Counted from the first letter of the stretch, positions 17,697 through 25,221 are shown. The stretch: 28,153 nucleotides of DNA from Balneolaceae bacterium (GCA_007129085.1 SKWF01000238.1:1-28153); one strand, 5' to 3'. Notes: a model not told the origin generated them from the sequence alone. Numbers and translations are program-made.

Positions 17697-18709
17697 TATA
17701 ACGTTCCCTCTCTATTTAATTTTTTATGAACACGATCAAATACATTCATCGTGCTCTGTAGTTCTAATTCAGATATGGGTGTATCAACTATGCAGGTTGT
17801 ACACCCCGCCTTTATATATCCAGACAGCGCCTCAGCTACCTCATTGTACTCTCCTACCAGGTATGGGCAAAAGGTGTGATAATGCTCGAAAGGGCCCAGC
17901 CAATATACCGGCTCCTCTTCGCTTATTTCTCCGTCACCATTGTGATTAGACAACTTTTTATGCCATTCCGAGTCGGATGTTTTTTTAGCAAGCTGGTGGG
18001 ATATCTCCCCAATTCTTGTAGCGGGAAACCGTTCATGGGCATCACTCCACGCTCTATCGTGGGTTGGGCGCGCCAGAATTCCAATCCGGATACCTTTCAC
18101 ATCTCGGCTTAACTCTTCACCATTTTTAATCGGCTCCGGGTATTGAATCAATTTTGCGTTAAGCTTATCCGCCGCATTTTTTGCAGCCTTGGATGACCCA
18201 GACAAATAGTAAAGAGGCAAAAGATCAGCGGGCATTTTCGGCTCTAATCTCAGATTTTTCACATTATAAAATTCTCCCTCGTAGGTAACCGGATCGGATG
18301 AACTTAACAGTTGCTGAATAATTTCAGTGTATTCCGTCAAGCGATCGTACCGCTTATCATGATCAGTCGCTCCGCCCAAGGCTTTCAGATCATTAATATA
18401 ACCTCCGGCAACAAGGTTTAGCGAGATGCGACGCCCATGAATCAGGGCGATACTAGATATTTTTTTTGCCACCGTATATGGGTGCATATAAACGGGTTGA
18501 AGCGCCACCATCGGCAGCAGTTTTCTGGTATGATTCAAAATTAGCTCGGTGACAATCCAGGGATCAGCCAGGCGGTTATCGCTGTACACAAGTATGCCTT
18601 TATATCCATAATTCTCGCTCTCAACGGATATTCTTTTTAATTCTCCGACAAATTGCACTCTGTCGTTCTTAATAGATTCAGGTATTGTGGTAAATAGTTC
18701 AACTTCCAT
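17696..18709 (-). CDS. Luciferase-like (LLM) flavin-dependent monooxygenase
   Basis: This 337-residue protein fits the LLM class that works with FMN. The start MEVELFTTIPES is strand 1 of the barrel, and GILVYSDNRLADPW and ALQPVYMHPYTVAKKISSIA continue with the conserved LNLVAGGYINDL-type region and DKRYDRL. It resembles the natural-product LLM subgroup often found with NRPS-like genes, where these enzymes hydroxylate amino or carbon positions. GTG at 18784 would add 25 residues. I prefer ATG at 18709, because relatives known to me begin at about this strand, but neither start has a good SD. It is first in a minus operon with the adenylation, carrier and acyltransferase genes. Confidence 0.8.
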   Translation of the reverse strand: MEVELFTTIPESIKNDRVQFVGELKRISVESENYGYKGILVYSDNRLADPWIVTELILNHTRKLLPMVALQPVYMHPYTVAKKISSIALIHGRRISLNLVAGGYINDLKALGGATDHDKRYDRLTEYTEIIQQLLSSSDPVTYEGEFYNVKNLRLEPKMPADLLPLYYLSGSSKAAKNAADKLNAKLIQYPEPIKNGEELSRDVKGIRIGILARPTHDRAWSDAHERFPATRIGEISHQLAKKTSDSEWHKKLSNHNGDGEISEEEPVYWLGPFEHYHTFCPYLVGEYNEVAEALSGYIKAGCTTCIVDTPISELELQSTMNVFDRVHKKLNREGTL

Positions 18710-18828
18710 AATATGAAGGGCTTTTGATGTTCCTTGGTTAAAACGAGACACCCAACCAAGTACTGTAATCGTTGGTCCAGGCACTGCAGGTTTTTCTTAC
18801 TTTCTCTCTTCTTCCTGCGTAAACACTA

Positions 18829-18846
18829 ATACAATTGTTGTGCCAA
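18829..18846 (-). promoter_or_regulatory. Sigma-54-like (-24/-12) promoter of the aminoacyl cassette
   Basis: On the minus strand TTGGCACAACAATTGTAT has the -24 GG at 18844-18843 and the -12 dinucleotide GT (instead of GC) at 18832-18831, with 10 bases between. Apart from that T it follows the consensus, and it matches the promoter at 145-162 in 16 of 18 bases. Expected start is near 18820, about 110 bases before the ATG at 18709. Because the -12 GC is changed, it could be weak. Confidence 0.55.
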
Positions 18847-18935
18847 AGCCCGGAATTTCATCACTATTTATTTGTACCCTCCTCAAAGCCGTTATTAATG
18901 GTTGTTTTTTATACCCCAAAATTTTGCGAGAACAT

Positions 18936-19018
18936 TTTTACACACCCTCCGGTTAAAAATACTGTGTAAAATATTCACTTATATATGCTGTAAATTATTT
19001 ATTGGGTACAGTAAATTA
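18936..19018. promoter_or_regulatory. Cluster of TGTAAA-type half-sites between divergent genes
   Basis: TTTTACACA (18936-18944) and TGTGTAAAA (18963-18971) are a perfect 9-bp inverted repeat with an 18-base spacer. Two related direct copies follow, TGTAAATTA (18989-18997) and CAGTAAATTA (19009-19018), at 24- and 21-base steps. They lie in the 18710-19062 intergenic region, which holds no gene, between the minus-strand monooxygenase and plus-strand formyltransferase. The inverted repeat is about 90 bases upstream of the sigma-54-like -24 box, a usual place for an enhancer-binding activator. The region is AT-rich, so some of this may be chance. Confidence 0.4.
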
Positions 19019-19062
19019 GATGTTTCCTTCAGGCGATCAGATCAACTCAAACTTTTGGTACA

Positions 19063-19980
19063 ATGAACATTTTATTAGCAGCAGAAGAATCTGCCGGAGT
19101 GCAAACCATTCGATTATTATCAAACAGCAACCACAATGTAAAAGGCGTACTTACCGATACAGGTTCACCATCAAAAGGAACCCCTGTAGCCACGGCTGCA
19201 GGAAAACATGGATACTCCATCATGCCGGCCCCGTTGGTAAAAGAACCTTCATTTGCCGAATGGATTAAAGATAACAGCATTGATCTTTTGCTGAACATCC
19301 ACTCTCTTTTTGTGATCTGCCCTGAAGTGATTGATGCTCTTAGAGTTGGGGCCTTCAATCTTCACCCCGGTCCGTTACCGGAATATGCCGGTCTTAACGC
19401 CCCGAACTGGGCCATCTACAACCGTGAGATTCAGCATGGGGTTACTCTTCACCAAATCTCTACCGGCATTGATACGGGTGACATTATTGATGAGAAAAAA
19501 TTCCGGATCTCAAATATTGATACCGGTCTCTCCGTAAGTATGCGCTGTGTTAAACACGGTATTCCACTGGTAGAAAAATTCCTCCGCAATATTGAAAACA
19601 ACAAATCAATCACCACAAAAAAACAGGATCTGAACAAGCGTAAATATTATCGGGCTAACCAAGTACCTAACGGTGGGCAGATAAATTGGACCGACACCTC
19701 AGACCAAATTGATGCATTCGTTCGTGCCTGTAACTACTCCCCGTTTCAATCTCCCTGGGGATATCCCTTCACAACACGAAATGGGCAGAAAATTTCGATA
19801 CTTAAAATTGGGCTTACCGATCACACTTGCAGTGCAAAACCCGGCTCTGTTGGCGACCCGATTAATGGTGATACATCCATCGCCACGGCCGATTATTGGG
19901 TTACTGTAAAACGGTGCCTGGTTGAAGATATACATGTTGATGCAGACTCTCTGCTCTCCCCCGGTGACCTGCTGAAATAG
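19063..19980 (+). CDS. Formyltransferase (methionyl-tRNA/sugar N-formyltransferase superfamily)
   Basis: This 305-residue cytoplasmic enzyme has the 10-formyl-tetrahydrofolate-dependent transferase core. The motif AFNLHPGPLPEYAGLNAPNW supplies catalytic N99 and H101, and GIDTGDI supplies D137. A C-terminal domain with PWGYPFTTRNGQKISILK resembles the fold found after the core in methionyl-tRNA formyltransferases and sugar formyltransferases. It is divergent from the adenylation/carrier operon rather than with translation genes, so it is probably not the housekeeping Fmt. Two roles are open: N-formylation of an amino sugar for the polymer, or of an amine on the carrier-bound amino acid. The start ATG has no SD. 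Confidence 0.85.
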   Translation: MNILLAAEESAGVQTIRLLSNSNHNVKGVLTDTGSPSKGTPVATAAGKHGYSIMPAPLVKEPSFAEWIKDNSIDLLLNIHSLFVICPEVIDALRVGAFNLHPGPLPEYAGLNAPNWAIYNREIQHGVTLHQISTGIDTGDIIDEKKFRISNIDTGLSVSMRCVKHGIPLVEKFLRNIENNKSITTKKQDLNKRKYYRANQVPNGGQINWTDTSDQIDAFVRACNYSPFQSPWGYPFTTRNGQKISILKIGLTDHTCSAKPGSVGDPINGDTSIATADYWVTVKRCLVEDIHVDADSLLSPGDLLK

Positions 19981-20072
19981 CTTTTTGCCGAGAAACTGCG
20001 GTCTATATTTATCCTGCCGCAATTCATTATTTGAGCTACGCTTTCGCCTATTTTTTTGACCAATTCCGAATT

Positions 20073-20090
20073 CGGGCACTCTTTTTGCTC
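20073..20090 (+). promoter_or_regulatory. Sigma-54 (-24/-12) promoter upstream of the hexapeptide acetyltransferase
   Basis: CGGGCACTCTTTTTGCTC has the -24 GG at 20075-20076 and -12 GC at 20087-20088, 10 bases apart. GGCAC and TTTTTGCT match, with only T of TGG replaced by G. Expected start is near 20100, 36 bases before the ATG at 20136. The rest of 19981-20135 shows no gene. Confidence 0.6.
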
Positions 20091-20135
20091 TATTAAACTT
20101 CAAAAGACTAAATAGACAATTGGGGGAGACACAAA

Positions 20136-20720
20136 ATGACATTACAGAGAACTTTTGCCCGACTACAAAAATATCCGCTGAAAGATTACGTAGCCGGTTT
20201 TCTATTTTCTCGAAAATTCGACCGTAAAGGGGTGATTGTCTACTCCGATGGGCGGCCTTATCCAAAAATCATTCATAAAGGTGGAATGCTGGTTGCTGAA
20301 AATTGCCAGTTCTATTCAGGTGTGCGGTTAGAGATTGGCGAAAATGCCCGGCTTGAAATCGGCAATGGAACATATCTAAACAGAAACACACTTATCGTAT
20401 GCGAAAAACGGATAATAATTGGCAAGAACTGCAAAATAGCGTGGGATGTCGTCATTATGGATTCTGACCTGCACCCCATGAACTCAGAACCGATAGTGAA
20501 TAAACCGGTATTTATTGAGGATGATGTATGGATTGGCTGCCGGGCAATTATTCTAAAAGGAGTTACCATCGGCGAAGGGGCAATTATTGCAGCTGGATCG
20601 GTTATTACAAAAAATATACCTCCTTACACTGTTTGGGGTGGTGCACCGGCAAAATTCATCACTCATACAGGGCCCGAAAAACACGCTGAATCTATCCTAA
20701 AGCATACAATGTATAAATAA
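20136..20720 (+). CDS. Hexapeptide-repeat (left-handed beta-helix) O-acetyltransferase
   Basis: The 194-residue protein belongs to the WbbJ/maltose-acetyltransferase type of acyl-CoA transferases. It has hexapeptide repeats from about residue 56 (IGENARLEIGNGTYLNRNTL) through VFIEDDVWIGCRAIILKGVT to GEGAIIAAGSVITKNIPPYT, followed by the family's closing WGGAPAKFI. The segment DSDLHPM contains a candidate catalytic His (about 112). It probably O-acetylates a sugar of the exopolysaccharide in the cytoplasm. GGGGGAG about 8 bases before the ATG is a strong SD. It stands alone between two sigma-54-like promoters. Confidence 0.88.
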   Translation: MTLQRTFARLQKYPLKDYVAGFLFSRKFDRKGVIVYSDGRPYPKIIHKGGMLVAENCQFYSGVRLEIGENARLEIGNGTYLNRNTLIVCEKRIIIGKNCKIAWDVVIMDSDLHPMNSEPIVNKPVFIEDDVWIGCRAIILKGVTIGEGAIIAAGSVITKNIPPYTVWGGAPAKFITHTGPEKHAESILKHTMYK

Positions 20721-20828
20721 CACAATTACCCTATGGTGCGTGTAAAAACGTAACCCATCTTACCGGTATTTACATAGCGGTTTCTTTAAAAAGACCTCTT
20801 AAATTGATTAAAGCCACATTCTATCTCG

Positions 20829-20846
20829 TTGGCATATTAATTGCCT
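20829..20846 (+). promoter_or_regulatory. Sigma-54 (-24/-12) promoter upstream of the WecG/TagA-type gene
   Basis: TTGGCATATTAATTGCCT has the -24 GG at 20831-20832 and -12 GC at 20843-20844, 10 bases apart, with TTGGCA and TTGC intact. Expected start is near 20856, about 60 bases before the ATG at 20915. GTGTAAAA (20740-20747) and TTTACA (20769-20774) lie upstream as possible activator half-sites. The rest of 20721-20914 has no gene. Confidence 0.68.
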
Positions 20847-20914
20847 CTCTTTAGTGAAAGAGCGCCCCACATCAGGCAGCTCGATTTTACGATAACTTCA
20901 GAGAGGAGACCACT

Positions 20915-21709
20915 ATGCTTGCCATCGAAAAAACTAACGGGTACCAGGTGCTTGGGGTTAATATCTCAGGCTATTCAAAAGATGAGTTTTTCCTTTTGGT
21001 TCAGGAGCGTTTAAAGGATAATGATGAAGCTTCACCCCCTGTATTTATCGTTACCGTTAATCCGGAAATTGCCATTCAAACCATTATCGATAATGATTTC
21101 AAAGATGTACTAAATACATCAACCATAAACACGGCCGATGGTGTCGGTATCAGCTGGGCAATTAACTTTCTCTATAACAAGCAGATTGATCGGATTACAG
21201 GCTCGGATTCTTTAGAAAAAATATGCACCTACTGCTCGCAGTATCAACAACCGGTATTTTTCTATGGAGCAGCACCGGGCGTGGCCCAAGAAGCTGCTGA
21301 TATTTTAACGCAACGAATTCCAAGCCTATCAGTTGCGGGAGCGTACTCACCAGAGGGACCAAATATTCCATTCGAGGAACTTCCCGACAACGTGCAGGAT
21401 TCTCTGCGCAGCGCATCTGCCGTATTTGTAGCGCTCGGAGCTCCATCACAAGAGAAATGGATACACGAAAACCTTGGCAAACTTCCCAACTGCAAATTGA
21501 TTATCGGAATTGGTGGTAGTTTTGATTTTATAACCGGCCATGCCAAACGGGCTCCGGTATTTTTTCGAAAAAGCGGGCTCGAATGGGCGTATAGACTCTA
21601 CTCAGAGCCACGTCGCTGGAGACGAATGCTGCGGCTTCCACTTTTTGCGATCAATGTTATGCTATTAAAAGCCAGCAACCCTGACGCCCACAAACCTATG
21701 CATAATTGA
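20915..21709 (+). CDS. WecG/TagA/CpsF-family glycosyltransferase (GT26)
   Basis: This 264-residue enzyme transfers a sugar (in studied members ManNAc or ManNAcA) to an undecaprenyl-linked acceptor. Typical blocks are NTADGVGISWAI (conserved Asp near residue 74), VFFYGAAPGVAQEAA, VALGAPSQEKWI, IGIGGSFDFITGHAKRAPVF, and a C-terminal YSEPRRWRRM basic segment that docks on the membrane. AGAGAGGAG before the ATG is a strong SD. It is followed by the epimerase gene in the same unit. The donor in this organism is not known. Confidence 0.9.
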   Translation: MLAIEKTNGYQVLGVNISGYSKDEFFLLVQERLKDNDEASPPVFIVTVNPEIAIQTIIDNDFKDVLNTSTINTADGVGISWAINFLYNKQIDRITGSDSLEKICTYCSQYQQPVFFYGAAPGVAQEAADILTQRIPSLSVAGAYSPEGPNIPFEELPDNVQDSLRSASAVFVALGAPSQEKWIHENLGKLPNCKLIIGIGGSFDFITGHAKRAPVFFRKSGLEWAYRLYSEPRRWRRMLRLPLFAINVMLLKASNPDAHKPMHN

Positions 21710-21726
21710 TTTATTCGGAGATAAAC

Positions 21727-21762
21727 ATGACTAATACTTCATCCAAATACCAAGAATTATGA
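21727..21762 (+). CDS. 11-residue mini-ORF coupled to the epimerase start
   Basis: An ATG at 21727, with CGGAG 7 bases before it, opens an 11-codon frame (MTNTSSKYQEL) whose TGA at 21760-21762 overlaps the epimerase ATG at 21759 (ATGA). The epimerase has no SD of its own, so translation of the mini-ORF may hand ribosomes to it. It may be a coupling peptide without any other function. No other support. Confidence 0.4.
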   Translation: MTNTSSKYQEL

Positions 21763-22856
21763 AAGTACTCATTACCGGTGCAGCAGGATTTATAGGGTAC
21801 CACCTATCAAAAAAATTAATTGGAGAAGGCTATCAGGTTGTTGGGTTAGACAATTTGAATAACTACTACAGCATCAATTTAAAATATGCACGCCTTAATT
21901 TACTGGGCATTGGGAAAAATGGATTCCACTCCCTTGAAGTGATGAATCATAGTACGAAGTACCACAATTTTTCATTTATAAAGCGGGATTTGAGTGATTC
22001 ATCACAAATGAAATTGTTCTTTGAACGTCATCGGTTTGATGTTGTGATTAACCTGGCAGCACAGGTGGGAGTTCGATATAGTTTAACAAATCCACGCGCC
22101 TACACGTCATCAAATGTCGATGGGTTTTTGAACATTTTGGAGGGGTGCAAAAGCCAATCGGTTAAGCATCTTATCTACGCGTCATCAAGTTCTGTTTATG
22201 GCCTCAACTCAGCCATGCCGTTCGAAGAATCAGATCGTACCGATGCCCCCGCAAGCCTATACGCCGCAACTAAAAAGTCGAATGAATTGATGGCGCATAC
22301 GTATGCTCATCTGTATGGAGTCCCATCTACCGGACTTCGTTTTTTCACTGTTTATGGCCCATTGGGCCGGCCAGACATGGCGTACTTCTTGTTTGCTAAA
22401 AACATCTGCTCCGGTAAACCTATTAACATATTTAACCATGGCAACATGGCCCGGGATTTTACCTATATCGATGATATAGTGGAGAGTATTTTTCGATTGA
22501 TACCAAAGCCACCGGCTGCAAATAGGCAAAATCGACTACTCACAGATTTTATCCCCAAAACTGCATCAAGTGCGCCCCATTCTATTTTTAATATTGGCAA
22601 TGGCAAGCCTGTAAACCTTTTAGATTTTATTAACATTTTGGAGGATAAAATTGGCATCAAAACTGAACTTAATATGATACCGATGCAGCCCGGTGATGTT
22701 GAAAAAACCTGGGCTAACACCTCAAAACTTCACAGCTACATCCAATTTAAACCAGTCGTTAACATTCATGAAGGTATTTCACGCTTTGTGGATTGGTATC
22801 GGGATTACTACGGAATTTTGCAAAAACAGAAGATCGTTAATGCTCAGAAAGGCTAA
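21759..22856 (+). CDS. NAD-dependent sugar epimerase, UDP-glucuronate 4-epimerase-like
   Basis: The 365-residue extended short-chain dehydrogenase starts MKVLITGAAGFIG, with the NAD-binding glycine motif GxxGxxG at residues 7-13. The catalytic Tyr/Lys pair is in SLYAATKKSNE, with SSSSVYG supplying the Ser/Thr partner. The segment GPLGRPDMAYFLFAKNI and then GNMARDFTYIDDIV are hallmarks of the UDP-GlcA/UDP-GalA 4-epimerase group. It would supply galacturonate-type donors for an acidic polymer. The start is coupled to the mini-ORF at 21727. Confidence 0.87.
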   Translation: MKVLITGAAGFIGYHLSKKLIGEGYQVVGLDNLNNYYSINLKYARLNLLGIGKNGFHSLEVMNHSTKYHNFSFIKRDLSDSSQMKLFFERHRFDVVINLAAQVGVRYSLTNPRAYTSSNVDGFLNILEGCKSQSVKHLIYASSSSVYGLNSAMPFEESDRTDAPASLYAATKKSNELMAHTYAHLYGVPSTGLRFFTVYGPLGRPDMAYFLFAKNICSGKPINIFNHGNMARDFTYIDDIVESIFRLIPKPPAANRQNRLLTDFIPKTASSAPHSIFNIGNGKPVNLLDFINILEDKIGIKTELNMIPMQPGDVEKTWANTSKLHSYIQFKPVVNIHEGISRFVDWYRDYYGILQKQKIVNAQKG

Positions 22857-22863
22857 TTAATAA

Positions 22864-23065
22864 GTACAAAATAATAGGCACTCCATCGCTCCTTTAGAAG
22901 CTTTCATTCTAATCATTGATGAAGAAGCACAGGTTTTGATTAAAGAACAGTCTCTTAATTTGTCGATTGATTATTCCGGTTTATGCCCGCAATATGGTTG
23001 AGGCAAAAGGTTCGGATTTGATAATCTCTAACATCATTAAAAGCGGCTATGATGATGCAGGTTAA
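22864..23065 (+). pseudogene. Possible frameshifted gene remnant
   Basis: Between the epimerase and the YtxH gene, an open frame without an ATG runs 22864-23001 and reads ...APLEAFILIIDEEAQVLI... A second frame, 22994-23065, reads MVEAKGSDLIISNIIK... The two would join with one frameshift near 22990. The composition looks protein-like, but I recognise no family. It could as easily be chance. The rest of the 22857-23136 gap shows nothing. Confidence 0.15.
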
Positions 23066-23136
23066 TTATTAGTCGAGATATTTAAACTCCTCCCTTTTAC
23101 CTCCAGTATTAGAACTATAACAGAATAAACAGATCT

Positions 23137-23394
23137 CTACTTTGGATCCGCGTTTACTTTCTCCGCAACTTCTTTTGCCTTTTTATTGGCTTTGTCGGCA
23201 ATCTCTTCCGTTCGATATTCAATGTTGTCCTTAATCTTATCGAACTTATCCGCTAAATAATCTGTGTATTCGTGGTTTTTTTCGGAAAGTTTTTGCCTTG
23301 TTTGAGTTCCTTTTTGTGGAGCGAACAGCAGCCCGAGTGCTACCCCTACTGCAGAGGCAGCCAAAGTGGTGGTGATAAATGTTATTGCTTTCAT
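23137..23394 (-). CDS. YtxH-domain small membrane protein
   Basis: The 85-residue protein has an N-terminal membrane helix (about 4-25, ASAVGVALGLLFAP), the YtxH-typical GLLFAPQKG-TRQKL segment right after it, and a long charged helical tail rich in Lys and Glu that may form a coiled coil. Such proteins (PF12732) are general-stress and envelope-associated in many bacteria; no enzymatic role is known. It stands alone with no operon partner and ends at 23137. Confidence 0.85.
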   Translation of the reverse strand: MKAITFITTTLAASAVGVALGLLFAPQKGTQTRQKLSEKNHEYTDYLADKFDKIKDNIEYRTEEIADKANKKAKEVAEKVNADPK

Positions 23395-23696
23395 ATCTTA
23401 TTTTTTTTGAGTGTTAATTAATTTTCTAACTAAATAAGTGAGTAATTCTATTACTGAAACATGAATACCAATCTTTCAGCAATCATTTATTCTCTCAATT
23501 GATTTCAATTCCATCGTTCAAATGATTTACCGAAATAAATCACCCTGGGAATTGGTGAAGATGGCTCATTTCAGACCGTAACAATAGCCATAAAACCTGC
23601 TTAATACCGACACCTATCTTTACTTTGATGTTACTTTTAAACTGCAATCTTTAGCCAAAAACTTTGTTATAAGGAAGAGTGAAAGTATTACAGATA
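23395..23696. other. Intergenic region with no gene found
   Basis: This 302-base, AT-rich stretch between two minus-strand genes shows no open frame with a protein-like product and no strong hairpin. I find no sigma-54-like site or clear promoter for the YtxH gene. Confidence 0.4.
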
Positions 23697-24257
23697 TCAC
23701 AGGTCTTCGAGCGTATTATCTCTCTTCTTTTTTAGCTTTTTAAAGTAGGTGGGGGTTAGGCCGGTAACTTTTTTAAACTGATTGGATAGGTGAGCCACGC
23801 TGCTGTAATGTAGTCGATAAGCAATCTCGGTGAGGGTGAGTTCATCATACAAAAGCAGTTCTTTAACCTTTTCTATTTTATGCATAATAATATACTTCTG
23901 TATCGTTATGCCCTTTACTTCCGAAAACGTATTTGATAGATAGGTATAATCGTACCCCAGCTTTTCGCTGATATAATCAGAATCGTTTACATTTGGGAGT
24001 TCATCTGCATAATGAACCATATCTACAATGACACTTTTTATTTTTTCGACCAAAATATTTTTTCTGTCTTCAAGCAGCTCAAGACCTGCTTTTTTTAGAT
24101 TTTCTCTAAATTCTTCTTCCTCCTCTTGAGTGAGCTCTCCCTCTATTTCAGCCGAACCAAGGTCTACTGAAACACATTCATGCCCAAGTTTTTCCAGCTC
24201 CTCCTTAACAAGCATTTTACATCGCAAGCTAACCATGTACTTGATATACAATTTCAT
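23697..24257 (-). CDS. AraC-family regulator with HMA-like N-terminal domain
   Basis: This 186-residue protein has a C-terminal AraC helix-turn-helix region (about 95-180, with LTLTEIAYRLHYSSVAHLSNQFKKVTG spread over two helices and ending LTPTYFKKL). The N-terminal about 65 residues follow a ferredoxin-like beta-alpha-beta pattern like heavy-metal-associated domains, KLYIKYMVSLRCKM... In HMA domains the metal motif is MxCxxC; here MVSLRC keeps the second Cys but has Ser for the first. The ATG at 24257 is preferred over an upstream TTG at 24278; GAGAG lies 7 bases before it. The regulator is divergent from the DUF3347 lipoprotein gene. Confidence 0.82.
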   Translation of the reverse strand: MKLYIKYMVSLRCKMLVKEELEKLGHECVSVDLGSAEIEGELTQEEEEEFRENLKKAGLELLEDRKNILVEKIKSVIVDMVHYADELPNVNDSDYISEKLGYDYTYLSNTFSEVKGITIQKYIIMHKIEKVKELLLYDELTLTEIAYRLHYSSVAHLSNQFKKVTGLTPTYFKKLKKKRDNTLEDL

Positions 24258-24392
24258 ATTGCAACTCTCGATTCTCAATTACAGTTTATTGAATGAAGTC
24301 TTCCTGTAAAGATTAGATATTCGCTAAGTTGTAATGATTTTACGCACAAAAATTTATTTTTACTTAACTCTCTCTAAAGAATATTCACCCCG

Positions 24393-24462
24393 TACCTATT
24401 TTGTGTATAATTAGTTTAAACATTAAATAGGTATGTTACATCATATCGGGATAATGTTACAT
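24393..24462. promoter_or_regulatory. Inverted and direct repeats in the AraC/DUF3347 divergent region
   Basis: TACCTATTT (24393-24401) and AAATAGGTA (24425-24433) are a perfect 9-bp inverted repeat around a TATAAT-like box (24406-24411). ATGTTACAT occurs twice (24433-24441 and 24454-24462), exactly 21 bases apart, about two helical turns. AraC-family proteins commonly bind such direct repeats. The 24258-24557 gap has no gene and would contain the promoters of both genes. Confidence 0.45.
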
Positions 24463-24557
24463 ATTTTACAGATTTACATTCACTTGACTCTACACTTTAT
24501 TTAGTAACAAGTCTAAAATACAAATTAATATCAATATTCCAGATAATTAATGTAATT

Positions 24558-25124
24558 ATGATTAAATATTTTTCACTCATTTTTCTATCAATTATTTTAC
24601 TTATCTCTTGCGGGCCTTCCGAAAGGGAGCAGGCCCAACAAGAACAACGGGAGCAACAGCTGCAAATGCAGATGATAGAAACCACGCCCGAATTCAATAA
24701 TCAGATGGAAGCACTGCTATCCCACTATTTTGAATTGAAAGATGCGTTTATTCAATCAGATGCTGATGCGGCATCATCTGCGGCCCAGCAGTTTTTAACA
24801 AATACTGAAGAGGTTGACTCTTCCGGGTTAACACAAGAATCTGCCACGGTATGGTCTTCATTTAGCCAAACTCTTGTAGAAAGCACCAGTAATTTAATTC
24901 CACTTGATGATGTTGACGAACAGCGTTATCACTTTGAGCATATCTCTGAGGCGATGATTAATTTGGTGGAAACTTTTGAACCTCTCGGATACCAGGTATA
25001 TCATCAAAGTTGTCCGATGGTCCGCGATGGATCCGCTGATTGGCTCAGTCGCGAAGAGGAGATTAAAAATCCCTACCACGGCGACCGGATGATGAACTGT
25101 GGTGAAACGATTCGTCAGCTTTAA
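24558..25124 (+). CDS. DUF3347-domain lipoprotein, probably metal-binding
   Basis: The 188-residue exported lipoprotein has a signal peptide with lipobox LISC (Cys18), then a low-complexity Glu/Gln segment (about 21-40). The DUF3347 domain begins around residue 48 with the family's YFELKDAFIQSDADAASSAA. The C-terminal block YHQSCPM, WLSREEEIKNPYHGDRMMNCG has Cys, His and Met residues that could bind copper; in some families this domain accompanies CusB-type efflux. It lies divergent to the AraC regulator with an HMA-like domain, which suggests a metal-response pair, by inference. There is no SD; the start is the first ATG. Confidence 0.8.
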   Translation: MIKYFSLIFLSIILLISCGPSEREQAQQEQREQQLQMQMIETTPEFNNQMEALLSHYFELKDAFIQSDADAASSAAQQFLTNTEEVDSSGLTQESATVWSSFSQTLVESTSNLIPLDDVDEQRYHFEHISEAMINLVETFEPLGYQVYHQSCPMVRDGSADWLSREEEIKNPYHGDRMMNCGETIRQL

Positions 25125-25221
25125 TCAGTTTTTCTACTGAATAAATAAAGGTGATTTCTTTCAACTCACACAGCAATAGTGTTTCTTATCATCAAAACAG
25201 TCATCTAACCCAAAATTCCTC

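Noticed and set aside
18710..18784. N-terminal extension of the LLM monooxygenase to a GTG at 18784
   Set aside because: No SD in front of it, and the barrel's first strand begins with the residues after ATG 18709. It cannot be excluded entirely.
24258..24278. TTG start at 24278 for the AraC regulator
   Set aside because: The ATG at 24257 has a better-placed SD-like GAGAG and matches where the family begins.
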